64,000 bases of DNA from Brevibacillus brevis (GTDB taxonomy: Bacteria; Bacillota; Bacilli; Brevibacillales; Brevibacillaceae). Below are positions 59,723 through 64,000 of this stretch, piece by piece. The position numbers and the translations under genes were made by a program. Below the pieces are notes generated by a model. That model worked only from the letters and a program-made list of their open reading frames with translations. It was not told the DNA's origin and made no database searches. Numbering within the stretch: position 1 is the first letter of the stretch; the number at the start of each line of letters is the position of its first letter. Location: contig NZ_CP030117.1 of NCBI RefSeq assembly GCF_001039275.2, positions 2,232,001 to 2,296,000 on the forward strand. Direction: 5' to 3'.

Positions 59723-60032
59723 ATACAGATAAGAATTTATAAGTTTTAGGGAACCTCTTTTGCTGTTTTCGACTATCGCTAAATAAATCATTTTAAATTC
59801 CCGATGTGACTAAACTCTCTTTATTATCCGGTTCAATACTCTATTATTCAGTCTAAAACTTTATTGTCGCTGCGCATTCGCTCCGGGTTTTCTTATGTTT
59901 GCATCCTCCATTTACATGAAATTAATCTTTTAAACAAGATAAATTCATATGTGTTTAATATTGCGATTTTATATTATACATGTAGCAAATCACAACCAAA
60001 CGCACACGAACCGCAAATTGGAGGGGAACGAA
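59723..60032 (+). other. AT-rich 310-base regulatory interval
   Basis: No gene I can support. AT-rich with many T-runs; TATATTATAC around 59971-59980 is a plausible -10 region for the downstream transport operon. I looked for TTAACA-type Pho-box direct repeats and did not find convincing ones. Confidence 0.4.
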
Positions 60033-61154
60033 GTGATAAGAATATCGGCTCTGAAAACAGTACTGGCAATGGGTTTAATGACAATTACCATTACGGGATG
60101 TGGAGGTCAACAAAATACTGCCACTCCAAATACGGCATCAGATGCAACAGCGGAGCACACAAGAAAAGAACTGTCGCTCGAAGAGATCACCAATCTGGCG
60201 AAAAAAGAAGGAAAAGTTGTGAGTTTGGGAATGCCAGACGGGTGGGCCAACTGGAAGGATACTTGGACTGATCTTGACAAGAAATATGGGTTGCAGCACA
60301 TCGATACAGATATGTCTAGTGCAGAAGAAATCGCAAAATTTGAAGCTGAGAAGGATAATCCAACAGCGGATATTGGGGATGTCGGCATCTCATTTGGCCC
60401 TGTCGCAGTCGAAAAAGGGGTAACAATTCCATACAAAACATCCTATTGGAACGACATTCCTGATTGGGCAAAAGACGATCAGGGACACTGGACAGTTGCT
60501 TATCAGGGAACGATCGCGGTTCTCACAGACAAGAAGCTTGTCAATAACCCACCTACATCATGGGATGATCTGCTAAAAGGCGACTATAAAGTAGTTATGG
60601 ACGATGTTGCAGTATCGAATCAGGCACAAATGACCGTTTTGGCAGCCGCCATGGCACGCGGCGGAAATGAAGGAAATATCCAACCTGGTTTGGACTTTTT
60701 TGCGGAGTTGGCGAAGCAAGGCCGGTTAGCATCGATGGATGTAAAACCAACTAACCTGGAGAAGGGGGAAGTGCCAGTTGCGCTTTTGTGGGATTTTTCG
60801 GCTTTGGGGTACCGGGACAAAATCGATCCAAACCGTTACGAAGTATCGATTCTAAAAGAGGGCAGCGTTGTCAGCGGTTATACGACTATTATCAATAAAT
60901 ATGCGCCGCATCCACACGCAGCGATGCTTGCCCGTGAGTACATTTTGAGTGATGAAGGTCAAATCAATTTGGCCAAAGGCTACGCTCGACCAATACGAGC
61001 AAATGTAAAGTTGCCGGAAGATGTAATGAAAAAAATGATTCCATTCGAGCAGTATCAAAATGCGAAGCCGATCAATGATTACAAAGTCTGGGCAGAAACA
61101 GCAAAACGGCTTCCTCAAATGTGGCAAGAACAAGTATTAGTTAACGTACAATAG
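60033..61154 (+). CDS. ABC transporter substrate-binding lipoprotein
   Basis: Protein of 373 aa. GTG 60033 after TTGGAGGGGAACGAA gives a signal peptide with lipobox TITGC (Cys near residue 20). The mature protein is a family-1/iron-type or 2-aminoethylphosphonate-type binding protein: LAKKEGKVVSLGMPDGWANW, a hinge in ADIGDVGISFGP, TVAYQGTIAVLTDKK, NNPPTSWDDLLKGDYKV and C-terminal REYILSDEGQINLAKGYARP. It begins an operon with a phosphatase-fold enzyme and two permeases, so the ligand is probably an anionic, perhaps phosphorus-containing compound. Confidence 0.9.
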   Translation: MIRISALKTVLAMGLMTITITGCGGQQNTATPNTASDATAEHTRKELSLEEITNLAKKEGKVVSLGMPDGWANWKDTWTDLDKKYGLQHIDTDMSSAEEIAKFEAEKDNPTADIGDVGISFGPVAVEKGVTIPYKTSYWNDIPDWAKDDQGHWTVAYQGTIAVLTDKKLVNNPPTSWDDLLKGDYKVVMDDVAVSNQAQMTVLAAAMARGGNEGNIQPGLDFFAELAKQGRLASMDVKPTNLEKGEVPVALLWDFSALGYRDKIDPNRYEVSILKEGSVVSGYTTIINKYAPHPHAAMLAREYILSDEGQINLAKGYARPIRANVKLPEDVMKKMIPFEQYQNAKPINDYKVWAETAKRLPQMWQEQVLVNVQ

Positions 61155-61165
61155 GAGGATTTGAC

Positions 61166-61984
61166 ATGAACAAAGTGATTATGGTCGTGATTGACGGCTT
61201 GCAGTATAAAGTTGCCACTTCCCAAATGGGCTATTTAAACCATCTGGTTGAACTGAATAAAGCCGCATCGTACAAAGTAAAGTCCGAACTGCCAAGTATG
61301 TCGAGACCTCTTTATGAGGTGCTGTTGACTGGTACCCCATCATCTGTTAATGGGATCACAAGTAATGACACGGTTCGACTGTCTACCCAAAAGAGCCTGT
61401 TTCATTTGACAAAAGAATTTGGGATGCGCAATGCAGCAACCGCTTTTTATTGGGTAAGCGAGCTTTACAACCAGGCTCCATTTGACAAATTTGTTGATCG
61501 CCACCAGGCGGATGAGTCTAAGGCCATTCAATACGGTTCGTTTTATTACGACGATTTCTATCCGGATTCTCATCTTCTGTTGGACGCTGAAGCACTGCGC
61601 AGAAAACATGACCCTCACTTTCTCTATATCCATACCATGGGGGTTGACAATGCAGGACACCTGTACGGATCAGATTCGAAACAGTATCGAAAATCTGCTA
61701 TTAAAATGGACAGCTATTTAGCCGAGTTGATCCCTCTATGGTCGCAGGAAGGATATCACATCGTCATTACGGCAGACCACGGGATGAATACGGATGGGGA
61801 TCACGGTGGTACCGGTAGTGATGAGAGGGATGTTCCTTTGTTTATCATTGGTGAACGAGTGAAGCCGGGCTATCATGAGCAGGTGATCCCGCAGCTTGCA
61901 ATGGCGCCATTTATTTGCCAGTTGCTTGGAATCTCTAAGTCCGAAGTGATGATCGATTATGATTTTTCAGGAATGATCGTTTAA
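61166..61984 (+). CDS. Alkaline phosphatase-superfamily phosphodiesterase/phosphonate hydrolase-like enzyme
   Basis: Protein of 272 aa of the type I phosphodiesterase/nucleotide pyrophosphatase branch. Metal ligands and nucleophile: D10 in VVIDG, S46 in LPSMSRPLYEVLLTG, Asp/His in GVDNAGHLYG, Asp-His in ITADHGMN and the last His in DHGGTG. No signal peptide, so it is cytoplasmic and would act after import. Size is small compared with phosphonoacetate hydrolase (about 400 aa). AGGAGGATTTGAC precedes ATG 61166, 11 bases after the binding-protein gene. Confidence 0.88.
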   Translation: MNKVIMVVIDGLQYKVATSQMGYLNHLVELNKAASYKVKSELPSMSRPLYEVLLTGTPSSVNGITSNDTVRLSTQKSLFHLTKEFGMRNAATAFYWVSELYNQAPFDKFVDRHQADESKAIQYGSFYYDDFYPDSHLLLDAEALRRKHDPHFLYIHTMGVDNAGHLYGSDSKQYRKSAIKMDSYLAELIPLWSQEGYHIVITADHGMNTDGDHGGTGSDERDVPLFIIGERVKPGYHEQVIPQLAMAPFICQLLGISKSEVMIDYDFSGMIV

Positions 61985-62057
61985 ATCTGAACCAATCACA
62001 GGAAGACCATTGCTAGAAGGGAATGGTCTTCCTCAATTAAAGCTAGGAGTTGTCCAA

Positions 62058-62900
62058 ATGAAACAGAAGATAACCTGGTTCTCCGTGCTTGCATTGCTGC
62101 CTTTTGCCGTGCTGGTCATTGCGTTTGAAATCGTGCCTCTCATTGGAATGATCCTCGACAGCTTTCAGTCTGATAATGCATACAGCTGGGTTCATTATGT
62201 AACAGCTTTGACAAATCCCTATTATTTTAAAGGAATACTCAATAGTTTGCAGATATCCTTGTATTCCAGTCTGATTGGGATTGTAATTGCCCTGGTCGCC
62301 TCTTATTCCATTACGCAAATGCCAAAAAAGATTCAAACGATCATGATTACATTCTCTAATATGACTTCTAATTTTTCAGGAATTCCACTTGCCTTTGCTT
62401 ACATCATTTTACTTGGAAGCAGCGGGGTGTTTACCTTGTTATCCAAGGAACTAGGTTGGAATATACTCTCTTCCTTTGATTTATATAGCTGGAGTGGACT
62501 CGTAGCGGTGTACGTCTATTTCCAAATACCATTAGCGATACTGATGCTCTACCCGACATATTCCGGCATCCAAAAATCCTGGCGTGAATCCGCGGCTCTC
62601 TTGGGAGCCTCTCCATTGCAATTTTGGTGGCATATCGGACTTCCAGTGATTTTTCCAGGACTTGTTGGTACGTTTAGTATCCTCTTTGCTAATGCCATGG
62701 GGGCGTATGCAACCGCATTTGCGTTAGTAGGGGGCAGTTATAATATCGTGCCGATACGCATCGGTGCTTTGGTAAGCGGAGATGCTATCAGCCAGCCCCA
62801 TTTGGGAAGCGCGTTGGCTGTCATCTTGGGCTTGATGATGATTGGAGCGATGTGGTTTAACGAACGAATGATGCGTCGGGTTAGGAGAGATTTGCAATGA
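62058..62900 (+). CDS. ABC transporter permease (first)
   Basis: Membrane protein of 280 aa with six helices, typical of the Fe3+/polyamine/phosphonate type. The coupling loop is EAA-like: SWRESAALLGASPLQFWWHIGLPVIFPG (about 188-215). ATG 62058 follows TAGGAGTTGTCCAA; an upstream in-frame start lacks a ribosome site. It overlaps the next permease gene by four bases and together they form the membrane channel of the importer. Confidence 0.92.
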   Translation: MKQKITWFSVLALLPFAVLVIAFEIVPLIGMILDSFQSDNAYSWVHYVTALTNPYYFKGILNSLQISLYSSLIGIVIALVASYSITQMPKKIQTIMITFSNMTSNFSGIPLAFAYIILLGSSGVFTLLSKELGWNILSSFDLYSWSGLVAVYVYFQIPLAILMLYPTYSGIQKSWRESAALLGASPLQFWWHIGLPVIFPGLVGTFSILFANAMGAYATAFALVGGSYNIVPIRIGALVSGDAISQPHLGSALAVILGLMMIGAMWFNERMMRRVRRDLQ

Positions 62901-63703
62901 GAAAAGGATCAATCCACTATCTTGTCATCTTCGTGGTAGGGATGTATCTTTTCCTGCCTTTGGCCGCAACATTTTTGTACTCGATATCCAATACGTGGGC
63001 GAATACGATCTTGCCTTCAGATTTTACGCTCTCATGGTACCAAGAGCTGTTTTCCGATCAGCGCTTTATCCTGGCGATGGGAAGAACCTTGCTGATCTGT
63101 ATCCTGGCTCTCTTCGTCAGCATGATTACCATGGTGATGGCTGTTTTTACGATCACCGTCTATTTTCCAAAATGGGAACGTTTTATCCAGGCGCTAGTGA
63201 TGCTTCCGTATGCTATTCCAGGTGTGGTAGCTGCTGTGGGACTGATCAAAATGTATTCCAGCAAGCCGATTGTCCTGACGGGAACCGTATGGATCATCGT
63301 TGGAGCTTATTATGTGTTGATTCTTCCATACATGTATCAGGGGATTCGAAACAGCTTGAGAACGATTGATGTCAAGAGGCTGATCGAAGCCGCAGAGATA
63401 TTGGGAGCAAGTAAATGGATAGCTTTCCTTAAAGTGATAGTGCCTAACATTATTCCAGGAATTCTTGTTTCGTCTCTGTTATCTCTTTCGATTTTGTTCG
63501 GAGAATTTGTCTTGGCTAACATTCTCGTAGGCGGGCACTTTGAAACGATTCAAATCTATCTAATGAAACGCCTTAAAGAAAATGGGCATTTGTCCAGTGC
63601 GGTTGTGATAACGTATTTTGTGATCGTTCTGATCAGTTCGCTGGTGATGTTGAAGCTGGGCTCAAGACTTCAAAATGGAAAGACAAAGGAGAAGGTGTCA
63701 TGA
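62897..63703 (+). CDS. ABC transporter permease (second)
   Basis: Membrane protein of 268 aa with six helices and the EAA-like loop RLIEAAEILGASKWIAFLKVIVPNIIPG (about 155-182). ATG 62897 overlaps the stop of the first permease (ATGA), and its own stop overlaps the start of the ATPase gene. It is the second half of the heterodimeric channel. Confidence 0.92.
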   Translation: MRKGSIHYLVIFVVGMYLFLPLAATFLYSISNTWANTILPSDFTLSWYQELFSDQRFILAMGRTLLICILALFVSMITMVMAVFTITVYFPKWERFIQALVMLPYAIPGVVAAVGLIKMYSSKPIVLTGTVWIIVGAYYVLILPYMYQGIRNSLRTIDVKRLIEAAEILGASKWIAFLKVIVPNIIPGILVSSLLSLSILFGEFVLANILVGGHFETIQIYLMKRLKENGHLSSAVVITYFVIVLISSLVMLKLGSRLQNGKTKEKVS

Positions 63704-64000
63704 GTTATGTACAGATTGAAAGGGTTGAAAAAAATTATGCTGGCACCAGCGTGCTTCAGCAGGTCTCCCTTCAGATTGAAAAGGGTGAATTTATCACATT
63801 GCTTGGTCCGAGCGGATGCGGAAAGAGTACATTGCTCCGTTGCATTGCCGGATTGGAAACAGCAGACAGCGGAACGATCACAGTCAATGGTACGAACATT
63901 ACCAACCTATCTCCCCAAAAGCGGAATGTCGGGATGGTATTTCAATCGTATGCATTGTTTCCTAATATGACGATATTTGATAATATCGCCTTTGGATTGA
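63700..64000 (+). CDS. ABC transporter ATP-binding protein (truncated by window edge)
   Basis: Reading frame open from ATG 63700 to the right edge, about 100 codons. It starts MSYVQIERVEKNYAGTSVLQQ, with Walker A LGPSGCGKSTLLRCIAGLE, the Q-loop GMVFQSYALFPNMT and DNIAFGL, as in iron/spermidine/phosphonate importer ATPases. Signature and Walker B lie beyond the window. AAGGAGAAGGTGTC precedes the start. It completes the importer of the preceding four genes. Confidence 0.93.
   Translation, partial: MSYVQIERVEKNYAGTSVLQQVSLQIEKGEFITLLGPSGCGKSTLLRCIAGLETADSGTITVNGTNITNLSPQKRNVGMVFQSYALFPNMTIFDNIAFGL

Overview
The window looks like chromosomal DNA of a spore-forming, low-to-moderate G+C Gram-positive of the Brevibacillus/Paenibacillus type. 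I favour Brevibacillus. The evidence is strong AGGAGG-type ribosome sites with frequent GTG and TTG starts, a B-type RNase P RNA, an alpha/beta small acid-soluble spore protein, an S-layer-homology protein, sigma-A promoters, and a CcpA-type cre site. I see no tRNA, rRNA, CRISPR array, prophage or insertion sequence. Most of the window is ordinary chromosomal gene content; the assignment to a genus is inference from gene content, not from a search.

Layout. 1-3.2 kb: DUF3109 protein, acyl-CoA thioesterase, aldo/keto reductase, a small zinc-ribbon/alpha-CTD-like protein and a DCC-family protein. 3.2-7.3 kb: histidine ammonia-lyase with a long leader that carries a promoter, a His-containing mini-ORF and a terminator; a protein made of Pro-Asn tetrapeptide repeats; UV damage endonuclease UvsE. 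7.3-12.2 kb: an MHYT-PAS-GGDEF-EAL c-di-GMP protein, a small membrane protein plus APC permease, and a secreted hypothetical protein. 12.4-18.1 kb: an M20 amidohydrolase with two membrane proteins, an ABC ATPase, an MBL hydrolase, a PrsA/SurA-like lipoprotein and a TPR protein. 18.2-25.6 kb: secreted beta-propeller protein, class I fumarase, amidohydrolase, LysM protein and a DHA2-type MFS exporter. 25.6-30.1 kb: spore SASP, radical-SAM YfkAB-type protein, DUF1385, a methyltransferase, gamma carbonic anhydrase with a HesB-like protein, and rnpB.

30.3-41.6 kb: accessory-type regulator/enzyme pairs: an Old Yellow Enzyme with a TetR regulator and three matching operators, an SLH surface protein, an FAD monooxygenase with a MarR regulator, a TetR regulator with a DUF418 protein, and a molybdopterin oxidoreductase. 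41.7-46.5 kb: alpha/beta hydrolase, NupC nucleoside transporter, hypothetical, asparagine synthetase. 46.6-52.7 kb: LytS/LytT-type two-component system followed by DUF485 and two tandem SSS symporters, with a cre site in the promoter region; this looks like a sensed and carbon-catabolite-controlled monocarboxylate uptake locus. 52.8-59.7 kb: patatin-like protein, HD-GYP protein, tandem universal stress protein with an unusual repeated operator, MFS/TetR efflux pair, endonuclease IV. 60-64 kb: a lipoprotein-binding protein, an alkaline-phosphatase-superfamily enzyme, two permeases and an ATPase that runs off the right edge. This reads as an uptake operon for a phosphorus-containing or similar anionic substrate.

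The most interesting observations are the hutH leader, where a mini-ORF with two His codons ends inside the loop of a terminator hairpin; the 22-bp-spaced repeats before the universal stress gene; the orphan TetR operator and leaderless tetR; the terminator placed right at the 5' end of the nupC transcript; and the Pro-Asn repeat protein.
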